64,000 bases of DNA. Source: Sphingobacteriia bacterium. Lineage in GTDB: Bacteria; Bacteroidota; Bacteroidia; Chitinophagales; Chitinophagaceae. This document shows, in pieces, positions 47,365-58,500 of the stretch (positions within the stretch are counted from its first letter, which is position 1; the number at the start of each line of letters is the position of its first letter). Made by a program: the position numbers and the translations under genes. The stretch covers positions 1 through 64,000 of the forward strand of contig JAFKLS010000021.1 in assembly GCA_017304675.1 (NCBI GenBank), given 5' to 3'. The notes below the pieces were generated by a model. The model had not been told where the DNA came from and ran no database searches. It saw nothing but the letters and a program-made list of their open reading frames with translations.

Positions 47365-47785
47365 TCAATTCCACATCAAAAATCAACGTGCAATTGGGTC
47401 CTATTTGGGCGCTCACCTGCCTGTTACCATAAGCCAAATGTGGTGGGATAAAAAACCTGAACTTACTGCCGGCCTGCATTAACTGTAACCCTTCCGTCCA
47501 TCCCTTAATTACCATATTTAACGGAAAGGTTGCAGGCTTGTTCCGCTGCACGCTGCTATCGAAAACAGTTCCGTCAATCAATGTACCATGATAATGGCAG
47601 GTTACATTACTTAATGCTGTAGGCCTGGCACCACTGCCTTCTGTTAAAATTTCATATTGCAGGCCGCTTGGCAATTCCACAACTCCTGATTTGGTTTTAT
47701 TAGCTGCCAGAAAATCTATCCCCGCCTTTAAATTGGCAGTTGCTTTTTCATTTTTTATTTGAAATAATTTCTCAGCAATTCCCAT
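47354..47785 (-). CDS. FKBP-type peptidyl-prolyl cis-trans isomerase
   Basis: A 143-residue FKBP. The core (about 45-143) shows GSGARPTALSNVTCHYHGTLIDGTVFDSSVQRNKPATFPLNMVIKGWTEGLQLMQAGSKFRFFIPPHLAYG, including the Tyr, Phe, Trp and Asp residues of the active site, and ends TLIFDVELI. A short helical N-terminus replaces the usual dimerisation domain. No signal peptide, so it is probably cytosolic, although many relatives are exported. It assists protein folding. Confidence 0.94.
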   Translation of the reverse strand: MGIAEKLFQIKNEKATANLKAGIDFLAANKTKSGVVELPSGLQYEILTEGSGARPTALSNVTCHYHGTLIDGTVFDSSVQRNKPATFPLNMVIKGWTEGLQLMQAGSKFRFFIPPHLAYGNRQVSAQIGPNCTLIFDVELISF

Positions 47786-47822
47786 AATAATTATCGTAAT
47801 GAATTAATGTTCAGCGTTTTTA

Positions 47823-48449
47823 TTAATACCCATCTACCTTTCTTCCACTCAGCACTTTTGTTTTTTTATCTGCTTTGTCTACATCGCTTTGTTTAATAGC
47901 AAGCCTCACTTCAGCCACACTGTTACAAGTGCCACAGGTAGCCCTGTAAACCTGCTTATCGTACAATACATCTGCCCCGCCATCTTTCCAATTTGTTCCC
48001 GCAAAAACATAATTTTCAGGGTACACCGAATTTCGACTGTTAATGAATTTAAAAATATTCAGGCTTCCTCTTTCAAAACTAATCCTAAGCCCGTCTGTAT
48101 CCACAGAATCAACAACACAGGGTGTATATTGGGGTATTACAATCTCATTCACTGTTTTACCGCTCATAAATTTTACTACTCCCGCGGTTACCGAAGCACT
48201 GGTTTGGTCTAAATAACGGCTTAGAACAATTTGCTGGTCTACGAAAAATTGTACTTTTCTTATATCAATATTATAGGCCCTTAATTTATAAAATAACTCC
48301 CTGGTAAAAGGGACATACACATCTGGCTCCGCAGGCGGTGGCGGAGGTGTTGTGTCTACCTTTACAACAGGCTTTTGAGGCTTTTTGTGGTAACACGATA
48401 TAAAGCTTAAAGAAAAAACAATACTCAAAATCAATAACAAATATTTCAT
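47823..48449 (-). CDS. Lipoprotein of unknown function
   Basis: From ATG 48449 the product has 208 residues: [19 protein letters not shown] is a signal peptide with a lipobox ending at C19, so it is a lipid-anchored protein of the cell envelope. A Pro/Val/Lys stretch ([21 protein letters not shown]) forms a flexible spacer. The folded part is beta-rich, with two cysteines close together ([15 protein letters not shown]), perhaps a disulfide. An ATG two codons upstream (48455) is possible; the longer frame starts at TTG. I do not recognise the family. Confidence 0.75.
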   Translation of the reverse strand: MKYLLLILSIVFSLSFISCYHKKPQKPVVKVDTTPPPPPAEPDVYVPFTRELFYKLRAYNIDIRKVQFFVDQQIVLSRYLDQTSASVTAGVVKFMSGKTVNEIVIPQYTPCVVDSVDTDGLRISFERGSLNIFKFINSRNSVYPENYVFAGTNWKDGGADVLYDKQVYRATCGTCNSVAEVRLAIKQSDVDKADKKTKVLSGRKVDGY

Positions 48450-48567
48450 CGGCATTAAATTTCTAAGATTAAAAATAAGAAGAATTTGCAGTATAGCTAA
48501 CAATGTTTGCTGGCGTTTATTATACCTTCAAACAAGAAACCAATTATTCATAGTAAATCTTTATGTT

Positions 48568-49560
48568 ATGCTTATACAAAAACAGTTGGGGAGCCAGGGT
48601 ATAACGGCTTCTAATATGGGATTAGGCTGCATGGGCATGAGTGAATTTTATGGCAATACTAATGATGCCGAAAGTTTAAATGTACTGGCACATGCATTAC
48701 ACCAAGGATTAAATTTTTGGGATACGGCAGATATGTATGGGCCTTATACAAATGAACTGTTATTAGCCAAAGCATTGAAAGGGAAAAGGGAAAGTGTAAC
48801 CCTGGCAACGAAATTTGGCATTGTTAGAAATTTAGAAAACCCGCAGGTAAGAGGTTTGAATGGAAAACCTGAGTATGTGATACAAGCCTGCGAAGGAAGT
48901 TTAAAAAGGCTGCAAACAGATTATATTGATTTGTATTATTTACATCGGAAAGATCCCGATACACCTATAGAAGAAACTGTTGGAGCAATGGCACAATTGG
49001 TAAAGCAGGGCAAGATAAGGGGTATTGGATTAAGCGAGGTTTCTGCCGAAACACTAAGAAAAGCCCATGCCGTATACCCTATTACAGCCGTGCAAAGTGA
49101 ATATTCTTTATGGACAAGAGACCCCGAAGAAGAAATATTGGCAACATGCAATGAGCTGGGTATTGCCTTTGTAGCTTATAGCCCTTTAGGCAGAGGTTTT
49201 CTTACAGGCCAGATTAAAAAGTTAGATGATGTTGCAGATGGAGATTACAGACGGTTTTCTCCAAGGTTTCAGGGAGACAATTTTGAGAAAAACTTACAAT
49301 TGGTAAGTAAAATAGAAACTATGGCTACTGCAAAAAACTGTACGGCTGCGCAGCTGGCCTTAGCATGGGTTATGGCTCAGGGAGAAAATATTTTTCCTAT
49401 TCCCGGAACCAAAAAATTAAAATATTTAGAAGAAAATATTGGTGCAGCGAACATATATCTCTCTATTCACGAACTGGAGCAGTTAAATGATTTCTTTCAT
49501 AAAAATATCGCTGCGGGTACGCGGTATCCGGAAACGATGATGCAATCTTTGAACGGCTAA
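48568..49560 (+). CDS. Aldo/keto reductase
   Basis: A 330-residue TIM-barrel oxidoreductase. Active-site signatures are [25 protein letters not shown] (D and Y of the tetrad, about 51-76), [23 protein letters not shown] (His) and LATKFGIV (Lys). The C-terminal NADPH-binding part contains [13 protein letters not shown]. The [16 protein letters not shown] start (here [13 protein letters not shown]) fits the large AKR subfamily that includes YajO/perakine reductase types. The carbonyl substrate is unknown. Confidence 0.94.
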   Translation: MLIQKQLGSQGITASNMGLGCMGMSEFYGNTNDAESLNVLAHALHQGLNFWDTADMYGPYTNELLLAKALKGKRESVTLATKFGIVRNLENPQVRGLNGKPEYVIQACEGSLKRLQTDYIDLYYLHRKDPDTPIEETVGAMAQLVKQGKIRGIGLSEVSAETLRKAHAVYPITAVQSEYSLWTRDPEEEILATCNELGIAFVAYSPLGRGFLTGQIKKLDDVADGDYRRFSPRFQGDNFEKNLQLVSKIETMATAKNCTAAQLALAWVMAQGENIFPIPGTKKLKYLEENIGAANIYLSIHELEQLNDFFHKNIAAGTRYPETMMQSLNG

Positions 49561-49710
49561 TTAGGGAAATGGGCAGGCTAATATTTATATTAAAAATTAA
49601 ATTATGTATTTGATTTATAGGATACTACCTGTTATTTTGTATTAATTTAATAAAAAAATTGTTTTTTCTTTAAGTTTTAAGTTTTTTTGTAGGAATAAAT
49701 CTAAAAAAGT

Positions 49711-51903
49711 ATGTCTCTTCGTTTTCAAGCAATCAGCAATCTCACCAATGAACCGGAAGGAACATTAGGCGTTCATTCCCAAAAAATAACAGCCATTTTT
49801 GGGGAAAACGTCTTCACCTTAAAAACCGCCCGTCAGTTTTTAAGTGATGAAGGCTACAAAAGTTTAGTAGCCAGTATTAAAAACGGTAAAAAAATTGACC
49901 GAACCGTGGCCAGTCAAATTGCCAATGGTATTAAAGCCTGGGCAGAAAGCAAAGGCGTAACACATTTTACACACTGGTTTCAACCTTTAACAGGTACAAC
50001 TGCTGAGAAACACGATAGCTTTTTTACAATCAAGAGCGATGGCACTGCCATTGAAGAATTTGATGGTTCTGCATTAATACAACAAGAACCCGATGCGTCT
50101 TCCTTCCCTAACGGAGGCTTACGCGCTACATTTGAAGCAAGAGGCTATACGGCATGGGACCCCTCTTCTCCTGCATTCATTATGGAAATTGGTAACGGTA
50201 AAACATTGTGTATTCCTACTATTTTCATTTCATATACCGGAGAAAGCCTAGATTATAAAGCTCCGTTATTAAAAGCTTTGGAATCTTTAAATGAATCTGC
50301 AGTAGCAGTTTGTAATTATTTCGACAGAAACATTACAAGGGTAACAGCTACTTTAGGATGGGAGCAGGAATATTTTGTAATTGATGAAAGCCTTGCCAAT
50401 GCCCGTCCGGACATTGTACAATGCGGAAGAACTGTTTTTGGTGCAGCGCCTGCTAAAGGCCAGCAACTGGAAGACCATTATTTTGGCTCTATACCGGAAA
50501 GAGTATATGCCTTTATGAGAGATTTTGAAACTGAATGTTACAAATTGGGCATCCCTTTAAAAACACGCCATAATGAAGTAGCCCCTTCACAATTTGAAGT
50601 GGCTCCCATTTTTGAAGAAGTAAGTGTTGCAGTAGACCATAATTCATTGTTAATGGACATTATGGACCGTGTTGCACGTCGCCATAAATTAAGGGTATTG
50701 CTTCATGAAAAACCATTTGCAGGTATTAATGGCAGTGGCAAGCACAATAACTGGAGTATGGCTACCGATACCGGTGTTAATTTATTGAGCCCCGGAAAAA
50801 CACCCAAAACCAATTTAATGTTCTTAACATTTTTTGTGAATACCATTAAAGCTGTTCACGATTATGCCGATGTGTTAAGATCTGCTATTGCATCTGCAGG
50901 TAACGATCATCGTTTAGGCGCAAATGAGGCGCCACCGGCTATCATTTCAGTTTTTGTAGGCCAATATTTATCAAAAGTGCTGAATGAGATTGAACAAAGG
51001 GTTGGCGATAAATTTGATGAGCAGGATGAAGCAATCCTGAAATTAGACATTCACCGCTCCATTCCGGAATTACTTTTAGATAATACAGACCGAAACAGAA
51101 CTTCTCCCTTTGCTTTTACAGGCAATAAGTTCGAATTCCGTGCAGTAGGGTCTACTGCCAACTGTGCCAGCCCGATGACCGTGTTGAATGTGATTATGGC
51201 CGAAACATTAAAACAGTTTAAGAATGAAGTTGACGGCTTAATTGCTAAAGGCGAGAAAAAAGAGATTGCCATTATGCAGGTTATACAAAAATATATTGTT
51301 GATAGTAAAAAAGTATTGTTTGAAGGAGATGGTTACAGTGAGGCATGGCATAAAGAAGCAGAAAAAAGAGGTTTACCCAATATACCCACTACCCCTTTAG
51401 CATTAGATGCAATGATCTCGGATAAAGCCAAAAAATTATTTGAAAGCAATCGTGTGTATACCCATGTAGAATTAGAGGCAAGGCATGAGATTGAATTGGA
51501 AAAATATATCAAGAAAGTTCAAATAGAGGCCAGGGTTATGGGAGATCTTGCATTAAATCATGTAATTCCTGCAGCTATTGCCTATCAGAATGATTTATTA
51601 GCCAATATTAATAGTTTTAAATCTGCCGGCTCACCGGAAAGTGCTTATAAAGCCCAGTTAGCAATTTTAACCGATGTAAGCAAACACATACAGGCAGTAT
51701 ATGAAAAAGTGGATGCTTTGGTAGAAGCCAGAAAAATTGCCAATGCAATTGAGAATACAAGAACGAAAGCAATTGCTTATTGTTCGCAGGTGAAAGAAAA
51801 ATTCTTTGATGATATTCGCTACCATGTAGATAAACTTGAGCATTTGGTAAATGATGAAGACTGGACCCTGCCAAAGTACCGTGAAATGCTATTGTTAAGA
51901 TAA
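49711..51903 (+). CDS. glnN: Glutamine synthetase type III
   Basis: A 730-residue GSIII, the large glutamine synthetase form typical of Bacteroidota. Characteristic motifs are NGGLRATFEARGYTAWDPSSPAFI near residue 131, GWEQEYFVID (about 226-235), KTRHNEVAPSQFEVAPIFE (about 283-301), NHDN-like AVDHNSLLMDIMDRVARRHKLRVLLHEKPFAGINGSGKHNNWSM and the carboxyl-binding NDHRLGANEAPP. It assimilates ammonium into glutamine with ATP. It is not adenylylated like GSI. It is monocistronic: no neighbour on the strand before, and a strong terminator after. Confidence 0.97.
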   Translation: MSLRFQAISNLTNEPEGTLGVHSQKITAIFGENVFTLKTARQFLSDEGYKSLVASIKNGKKIDRTVASQIANGIKAWAESKGVTHFTHWFQPLTGTTAEKHDSFFTIKSDGTAIEEFDGSALIQQEPDASSFPNGGLRATFEARGYTAWDPSSPAFIMEIGNGKTLCIPTIFISYTGESLDYKAPLLKALESLNESAVAVCNYFDRNITRVTATLGWEQEYFVIDESLANARPDIVQCGRTVFGAAPAKGQQLEDHYFGSIPERVYAFMRDFETECYKLGIPLKTRHNEVAPSQFEVAPIFEEVSVAVDHNSLLMDIMDRVARRHKLRVLLHEKPFAGINGSGKHNNWSMATDTGVNLLSPGKTPKTNLMFLTFFVNTIKAVHDYADVLRSAIASAGNDHRLGANEAPPAIISVFVGQYLSKVLNEIEQRVGDKFDEQDEAILKLDIHRSIPELLLDNTDRNRTSPFAFTGNKFEFRAVGSTANCASPMTVLNVIMAETLKQFKNEVDGLIAKGEKKEIAIMQVIQKYIVDSKKVLFEGDGYSEAWHKEAEKRGLPNIPTTPLALDAMISDKAKKLFESNRVYTHVELEARHEIELEKYIKKVQIEARVMGDLALNHVIPAAIAYQNDLLANINSFKSAGSPESAYKAQLAILTDVSKHIQAVYEKVDALVEARKIANAIENTRTKAIAYCSQVKEKFFDDIRYHVDKLEHLVNDEDWTLPKYREMLLLR

Positions 51904-51931
51904 TATTACGTTAGAGCAAGCAACCAAAACC

Positions 51932-51964
51932 ATACGCCACCTAAATACGGTGGCGTATCTGTTT
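51932..51964 (+). terminator. Terminator after glutamine synthetase
   Basis: ATACGCCACC (51932-51941), 7-base loop, GGTGGCGTAT (51949-51958), a perfect 10-bp stem, then CTGTTT. The T run is short. Confidence 0.8.
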
Positions 51965-52048
51965 ACATCCGCTTGCGCATCATTTCTACCGATAATAATA
52001 TTGGTTAAATTATATTCTTTCTATATTCAGCATTCAAAATCAATCAGT

Positions 52049-52435
52049 ATGAAAAAAGTATTATCACTCTTAACCATTCTATTTTTTGCCGGAGCTACTC
52101 ATGTTATAGCGCAGCCTCCCGGTGGTGGGCAAATGGATCCTGCACAACGTTTGGCCATGATGAAAGAAAGATATAAATCACTTGGATTAAATGATGTTCA
52201 GGTTGATTCTGTTATTGCCATTACCAATGATTTTCGCCCCAAGCAAATGGAAGTATTCAGAGATCAGAATTTAAGCCAGGAAGATAAAATGTCTAAAATG
52301 AAAGAACTGGCTACAGCAAGAGATAAAAGATTAGATGCAGCATTACCTAAAGATCTTGCACAAAAAGTAAAAGATGCTTTAGCGCAACAGGCACAAAGAA
52401 TGCAGGGCGGAGGAAGACAAGGAGGAAATAATTAG
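52049..52435 (+). CDS. Small exported protein with Spy/CpxP-like character
   Basis: From ATG 52049 the product has 128 residues: a signal peptide (1-22, LTILFFAGATHVIAQ), then a Pro/Gly-rich segment, a helical region (AQRLAMMKERYKSLGLNDVQVDSVIAITNDFRPKQMEVFRDQ) and a Gln/Gly/Arg-rich tail (QRMQGGGRQGGNN). Size, Met/Gln/Asp-rich helices and periplasmic location resemble the small Spy-type or DUF4890-type proteins, but I see no firm motif. The longer GTG-started frame runs through the glutamine synthetase terminator and is not used. Confidence 0.75.
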   Translation: MKKVLSLLTILFFAGATHVIAQPPGGGQMDPAQRLAMMKERYKSLGLNDVQVDSVIAITNDFRPKQMEVFRDQNLSQEDKMSKMKELATARDKRLDAALPKDLAQKVKDALAQQAQRMQGGGRQGGNN

Positions 52436-52475
52436 GATATTAATCCTTTCAACCACTAAACCCTACCCCAAAGTA

Positions 52476-52508
52476 AACCATTCGATAAATTCGAATGGTT
52501 TTTTGTTT
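52476..52508 (+). terminator. Terminator between convergent genes
   Basis: AACCATTCGA (52476-52485), 5-base loop TAAAT, TCGAATGGTT (52491-52500), then TTTTTGTTT. The 10-bp stem is perfect. It serves the small exported protein gene and, given its position, possibly the AAA gene on the other strand. Confidence 0.85.
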
Positions 52509-54057
52509 AATGAAAGTCATCTTCATTCAACTCCTCATCATCATTGAATCCTATATTGCTAAGGTTCATCATACTTCCCATCAGGTCTTTAAATTCAATT
52601 CTGCCTTCAATAATTTTTTTACTGATGAGTGAGTAGGCAGATAATCCATATAATACCAACTCCATCAGCAATGCATTCTCTTTGTTGCTGGCCGTATGAT
52701 AATGTTTTTTTACAAGCTCGTACAAACCATCTACCTTATACAACGCCTCTATTTTCGCTTCATCATTCATATCTATAAATAAGTCCAGATGGTTTCCTGC
52801 ATCAAACCAGCGAATAACCTGTTTATACGGATGCTCTTCTTTTTCATTTCTTTCATCGGCAGATCTTTTACCGGTTGTTTTTTTCTTTTTCTGAAGATCA
52901 GGATTCGGAAAATACTGAATGAAAATATTTCTAATGGCCTTGTCAATCAAATTCAATGCTACCTGGTAAGGGCCTTCCTGTTCACCTTCATATACCAATT
53001 CTATTTTCCCGGTTAAGGCTGGCACCACTCCTGCAAGGTCGCTTACCCAAACCTGTGTTTGTTTTATATTGTGTATAATGGCCCTTCGTTCTGCACCGCT
53101 AACCAGGTTTTCAAATGCAGCAATGGTAAGCCTTGCACTAATGCCGCTTTTCTTATCTACATATTCATTATTCCTTGCCTCAAATGCTATTTGTTCTACC
53201 AGTCGTTTCATTAAATCGCTTACAACCACTTTTTCTTTTTGCTCTTCCGGCACATTAGCTTCTTGCTCGGTAATAGCTAAAGAGTGCTCAATGGTTTTTG
53301 GATAATGTGTAAGTATCTGGCTTTGTATTCTATCTTTCAGAGGCGTTACAATACTCCCTCTATTGGTATAATCTTCAGGGTTGGCAGTAAATACAAACAG
53401 AATATCTAAAGGTATTCTTAATTTAAACCCCCGTATCTGAATGTCGCCTTCTTCTAAAATATTAAATAAAGCCACCTGGATACGTGCCTGAAGATCGGGC
53501 AATTCGTTAATTACAAAAATACTTCTGTTGCTTCTTGGGATAATGCCATAATGAATTACTTCCTCATCGGCAAAACTGAGTTTTAAATTTGCCGCTTTAA
53601 TAGGGTCTATATCACCAATCAGGTCGGCAACACTTACATCTGGTGTTGCCAGTTTTTCGCCATAACGTTCTGTTCTATTCACCCAATGAATAGGCGTTTC
53701 ATCACCATGTTGTGCAATTAAATTTTTGGCATATTTACTTAATGGGTGAAAAGGATCATCATTCACTTCGCTGCCGGCAACAATGGGGATATATTCGTCT
53801 AACAATTCTGTCATCTTTCTAGCCATTCTTGTTTTTGCCTGCCCCCGCAACCCCAGGAATAAAATATTATGCCGAGACAATAAAGCCCTTTCCGTATCCG
53901 GTATCACGGTATCTTCATACCCTACAATACCTGCAAAAGGATTTTCTTTTGAGCGAATTCTATCAATCAGATTTTTTCGTACTTCGTCTTTAACAGATAA
54001 AGGTTTGTAACCGCTTTTCTTTAAATCACCTAAGGTTTTTATATTGTGAATATTCAT
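52507..54057 (-). CDS. MoxR/magnesium-chelatase-I-like AAA ATPase
   Basis: A 516-residue AAA+ protein. The P-loop is FLGLRGQAKTRMARKM (about 67-82) and Walker B FVINELPDL (about 177-185). The sensor 1 strand is FVFTANPEDYTNRG, and the arginine finger lies near LKDRIQSQI. The C-terminal ~200 residues are helical and end in a Glu/Asp-rich tail. It resembles the ChlI/BchI and MoxR-type ATPases that work with a vWA protein; here the vWA gene lies 51 bases upstream on the same strand. No chlorophyll or cobalamin chelatase partner is present, so a general chaperone-like role is more likely than metal insertion. Confidence 0.88.
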   Translation of the reverse strand: MNIHNIKTLGDLKKSGYKPLSVKDEVRKNLIDRIRSKENPFAGIVGYEDTVIPDTERALLSRHNILFLGLRGQAKTRMARKMTELLDEYIPIVAGSEVNDDPFHPLSKYAKNLIAQHGDETPIHWVNRTERYGEKLATPDVSVADLIGDIDPIKAANLKLSFADEEVIHYGIIPRSNRSIFVINELPDLQARIQVALFNILEEGDIQIRGFKLRIPLDILFVFTANPEDYTNRGSIVTPLKDRIQSQILTHYPKTIEHSLAITEQEANVPEEQKEKVVVSDLMKRLVEQIAFEARNNEYVDKKSGISARLTIAAFENLVSGAERRAIIHNIKQTQVWVSDLAGVVPALTGKIELVYEGEQEGPYQVALNLIDKAIRNIFIQYFPNPDLQKKKKTTGKRSADERNEKEEHPYKQVIRWFDAGNHLDLFIDMNDEAKIEALYKVDGLYELVKKHYHTASNKENALLMELVLYGLSAYSLISKKIIEGRIEFKDLMGSMMNLSNIGFNDDEELNEDDFH

Positions 54058-54108
54058 AATTTTTAAAAAGGTTAGCTTGAAATTCTTGTATTCTATCTTC
54101 TATTTTTT

Positions 54109-55203
54109 CTAATACACCGACTTCCTCTTTCCGCTTTCAAAATCTCTGAAAACAAATGCGCCTAACTTATCAAGGCTCGCAAAAAAAGCTTTCCCATGAT
54201 TCATTTCAGTAAATTCATGCACAAATTTTTGCAAATAAGGATCTGAAGCTATCATAAATGTTGTAATAGGAATTTTCAGTTTCTTACATTGAGCAGCAAG
54301 ATTAATACATCGGTTGACAACTTTTCTATCCAGGCCAAAGCTATTTTTATAAAAGCGTCCACCGATCTTTAAACAAGTTGGCTTGCCATCCGTAATCATA
54401 AAGATCTGTTTATTGGAATTTTTTCTTCTGCGCAAGATATCCATAGCCAGTTCTAATCCTGCTACCGTATTGGTATGATAAGGCCCTACTTGCAAATAAG
54501 GGAGATCTTTAATCTCAATTTGCCAGGCATCGTTCCCAAATACAACAATATCCAATGTGTCTTTAGGATACCTTGTAGTGATCAGCTCGCTCAAAGCCAT
54601 GGCTACTTTCTTAGCAGGTGTAATCCTGTCTTCACCATACAAGATCATTGAGTGAGAAATATCAATCATTAATACGGTAGATGTTTGAGCTTTAAAGTCT
54701 GTTTCTCTTATGTGTAAATCATCTTCCTGTAAATGAAAATTTTCTACCCCATGGTTAATTTGTGCATTACGGATGCTTTCTGTAAAATCTATTTGCTCCA
54801 GCATATCACCAAATTGAAACGGCCTTGTATCGGGATTTACCTCATCTCCATTGCCTTGCTTAAATGTTTGGTGATTGCCCTGTTTCGTTTTCTTGAGTTT
54901 ACCGAAAATTTCTTCAAGGCTTTTTTTACGAATGGTTTGTTCACTTTTTCCGGTAATATTCACAGAACCGTTAGCAGGGTTTTCCTGTAAATATCCGTTT
55001 TGTTTCAGGTCTTCAATAAAATCTCCCATACCATAGTCGTCATCTGGCCGGTATTGTTTATCTAATTCATTCATCCAACTTAAAGCCTCACTTGCGTCGC
55101 CATTAGTATATGCGAGCAGTTGCATGAAAATATCAAGCATCTGCTCAAATTTTGATTTGGCATTTTCGTTGGGATTAAATTGTATGAAACGGTGACCAAT
55201 CAT
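54109..55203 (-). CDS. vWA-domain protein, partner of the AAA ATPase
   Basis: A 364-residue protein. The N-terminal ~170 residues are helical and charged. The vWA domain begins at about 174 with the MIDAS motif VLMIDISHSMILYGED (DxSxS intact) and continues with DTLDIVVFGNDAW, IFMITDGKPTCL and FMIASDPYLQKFVHEFTEMNHG. It has no signal peptide and would act in the cytosol as the substrate-recruiting partner of the ATPase encoded downstream. The pair corresponds to the widespread MoxR-vWA modules. Confidence 0.88.
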   Translation of the reverse strand: MIGHRFIQFNPNENAKSKFEQMLDIFMQLLAYTNGDASEALSWMNELDKQYRPDDDYGMGDFIEDLKQNGYLQENPANGSVNITGKSEQTIRKKSLEEIFGKLKKTKQGNHQTFKQGNGDEVNPDTRPFQFGDMLEQIDFTESIRNAQINHGVENFHLQEDDLHIRETDFKAQTSTVLMIDISHSMILYGEDRITPAKKVAMALSELITTRYPKDTLDIVVFGNDAWQIEIKDLPYLQVGPYHTNTVAGLELAMDILRRRKNSNKQIFMITDGKPTCLKIGGRFYKNSFGLDRKVVNRCINLAAQCKKLKIPITTFMIASDPYLQKFVHEFTEMNHGKAFFASLDKLGAFVFRDFESGKRKSVY

Positions 55204-55491
55204 TCTACTAAGTTAATTTATCTATTCTTACTTTCTTTTACCTTGATGCAAAAGGAAGTGCCAAATAAAAATCAAGACAAAAAGATATTCAGCATTTTTT
55301 GTTGTTCCACATTACTCAGCTTTTGCACAAAGAGATATGAGCAATAGAATTATTACCACACAATTCACAGTAGCACAAAAGCTAAATCAAGGCGTGTGAA
55401 CGGATGTACTGTATTATCATTCGTTCTTAAATTTTTTAGTACTTTTTCTTTTAAGAGAAAAAGTACATTGGTTTTTATAAAGTTGCAACAA
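55204..55491. other. Gene-free region between vWA and DUF2723 genes
   Basis: No gene seen. Near 55233-55280 the text CTTTTACCTTGATGCAAAAG and a following AATCAAGACAAAAAG resemble degenerate intergenic repeats that I associate with Bacteroidota genomes (weak). At 55439-55466 an 11-bp inverted repeat GTACTTTTTCT/AGAAAAAGTAC could be a second hairpin. Confidence 0.4.
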
Positions 55492-55520
55492 AAAATGCCC
55501 CGTCTTGTACGGGGCATTTT
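55492..55520 (-). terminator. Terminator of the DUF2723 gene
   Basis: AAAATGCCCCG (55492-55502), 7-base loop, CGGGGCATTTT (55510-55520). On the minus strand the stem ends in a T run (TTTTTTG). An 11-bp perfect stem. Confidence 0.87.
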
Positions 55521-55541
55521 CGATATCAGTAATTTCAACTG

Positions 55542-58500
55542 TTATTTTTTTGTTGAGTCTTTAGGTTGGTTTCCACCGCTTAGCTTTTCAACTGGTTTAG
55601 GCACAGGTATATTATTGGTGTATATCTGTTCCATTTGCTGAATGCCTTGCAGGTAACTTTCTGCTGCACGTTTTTCATCAGACATATTTTCAGCATCTCT
55701 TCCACTTAAAGCATTATAGTATTTAACCTGTTGTTGCAAATCTTTTTTAACAGACTCTGCTACTTTTTTAGCCAGTGTTGTATCTCCAGCCCTGTAACAA
55801 GCATCAAGGAAAACCAGTGATACCCTGTTATGCATGTTGCCTCGGCTAACCATACCGTAAGGATAGTTATCCTGGTCAATAGATTTGTCTGCTTTTTCCA
55901 ATACTTCTCTTGCTTCTTCTTTTCTTCCTTTGTCTGCAAGGTATCTTCCTAAATCGGCATAAGCTGTACGAATACTTTGTAAATGGCGCCTGTTTTCTTC
56001 ATCGTAATAAACGCCTTTTATATTGGCATTGCCAAAACCAAATTTATTCATTACCACATCTTTCATCCAATCTGCATTCACATCATCATTCTCAACCGGA
56101 GCAAACCGGTAGCTCAGGCCATCTCTGCGTACAAATTTTCCAAATCCGAGTTCACCAAAATCTCCGGTAAAATAAATCGGCCTTTTCCAGTTATTGGCAG
56201 CAATTATATTCAGTACTGCCAGGTCGTTTTTCATCAATCCATATTTAGGTATCTCAAAGCGAACCTCGCTAACAACGCTGTCTTTTGCTGTAACTGTGCC
56301 ATTCTTAAGAACAAATTCTTTATCAACCGGTATTGCTACTTTTTTCACAGGGAAAGTATTGATTGTTTCACCACCACCCCTGTCTTGCATTTTATCCGGA
56401 TCATCACTTCCTACATAATTCTTCATCATATCGTACAGGTTATAGTAGCGATCATCGGGAATATTTGGTTTAGGCTGATACACGATGTAATCTCTTTTGC
56501 GACCCTCAATCTGATCGGGAGACCAGATTACATCAATCGGTGCACTTTCATTCACTTTATAACGTAACTGGTTAATATACCAGTCAATTCCCAATAAACT
56601 ATAATTGATTACACGAACATCTCTTCTTATACCTTCCACTTCCTGTGCATACCATAAAGGATAAGTATCGTTATCGCCAAAAGAGAATAGGATAGCATTT
56701 GGGGCACAACTTTCCAGGTAATCTTTGGCCAGGTCTCTTGCCAACACTTTTTTACTTCTGTCATGATCATCCCATTCCTGCTGGGCCATTAAAACAGGAA
56801 CTGCCAACAAACAAATTGCTGTGGCCAGTGCTGCTGCAGTGGTTTGACTCATTTTTTTCTGAAGCCATTCAATCACTTTCATTACTCCAATGCCAATCCA
56901 TATAGCAAATGCGTAGAAAGATCCAACATATGCGTAATCACGTTCACGTGGCTGATTGCCCGCCTGGTTAAGATATAACACAATAGCCAGCCCGGAAAAG
57001 AAGAACAATAGGCCATTTACCAGGGTATCGTCTCCACGTTTTTTATAATGATAGAACAAACCGATCATTCCTAAAATAAACGGCAGCATAAACATGGTGT
57101 TATGTGCTTTGTTGTTCTTAAGGCTGTCTGGCATGGCACTTTGCGGGCCATACAATAGGTTATCTATTACAGGTATACCGCTAATCCAGTTACCATCTCT
57201 AACATTGCCAAGGAAAACACCCTGTATATCGTTTTGTTTACCGCTGAAGTTCCACATGAAGTAGCGGAAATACATCCAATAAACCTGGTATTGTGCAAAA
57301 AAGCGAACATTATCTATTTGATTAGGCCTTCTTCCCTCTTCCGTATCGTATTTTTCACGGCCATCTTTATCTCTTACTTTATTAATACCTAAAAAGCTTG
57401 CGTAATAATCTGCATGGTACTGATCGTTACTGGCATCCCAAACACGGGGTAATACCATTTTATCTTCAGGAGCATACACATAATGCCCTTCCTTACCAAT
57501 AACAATATATTTGTCTTTCCCTTTCTGATACCTTACTGCACCCTGTTTATAGTCAATAGGATCTGCCGTAAATTTTTGACCGTACAATAATGGAAAATCT
57601 CCATATTGATCCCGACCAAGGTAACCAACTAAACTGATAGGATTATCTACATTATACATATCTACCGCAGGATCTGCATTACTGCGGATCATTGTGGTTA
57701 AATAGGTGCTATATCCAATAAGCATAAAAGCAAATGCCCATAGTGCAAGACGTATATATGCCCATCCTTTTTTGTTGGCATATCGCAAGCCAAGCCAAAT
57801 AAGAATTGCGAGTAACACAAAAAAGAAAGTAAAACCGCTAAAGAATGGCAGTCCGAAATTATTTCTGAACAGGATATCAAACTTTCCGGCACCTGCAATG
57901 GAATATTGAATCACTGCTATCTGAACAACGCCTGTAAGCAAACATCCTAACACAAAGAAAATATAGATACCACCATAATAATCTTTTCTCTCTTTATAAA
58001 ACCTTTCCACCGCAAACAATAATCCAATAGCAATAGCAGTACCAATAATCATAAGGCCGGCCATGGTGCCATCCATACTAATACCACGTTCTTCATTTGC
58101 CTCACCGGCAGCTCCAATTAAAGCTCCTATAAAAGCAAGTATACCGCCAACAATCATTAATCGTAAAAACCATTTGCGTATAAGGGCGTAATTGAAGTGT
58201 TCGCGTTTTTTAAAATAGTACACCATTACTATGGCAGGTATGTTTAATAAACATAACAGGTGCACCCCAATTGATAAACCTATAAGGAAGAAAATAAATA
58301 CCAGCCACCTGTCTGCCCCGGGTTCATCGGCCACATTCTCCCATTTTAAGATAGACCAAAATACGATAGCACTGAAGAAAGAGCTCATAGCATATACCTC
58401 GCCTTCTACAGCGCTGAACCAGAATGAATCACTAAAAGTATAAGCCAAAGCACCTATAGCACCGGCCCCCATAATGGCAATAGCCTGTGGGGTAGTCATG

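Noticed and set aside
51950..52048. GTG start giving 33 extra residues for the small exported protein
   Set aside because: It would begin inside the right stem of the glutamine synthetase terminator and hide the signal peptide starting at ATG 52049.
55983..56567. A 194-codon plus-strand frame antisense to the DUF2723 gene
   Set aside because: Its composition (Ile/His/Cys-rich, no domain) is that of the complement of a real coding region. The DUF2723 family match on the other strand is strong.
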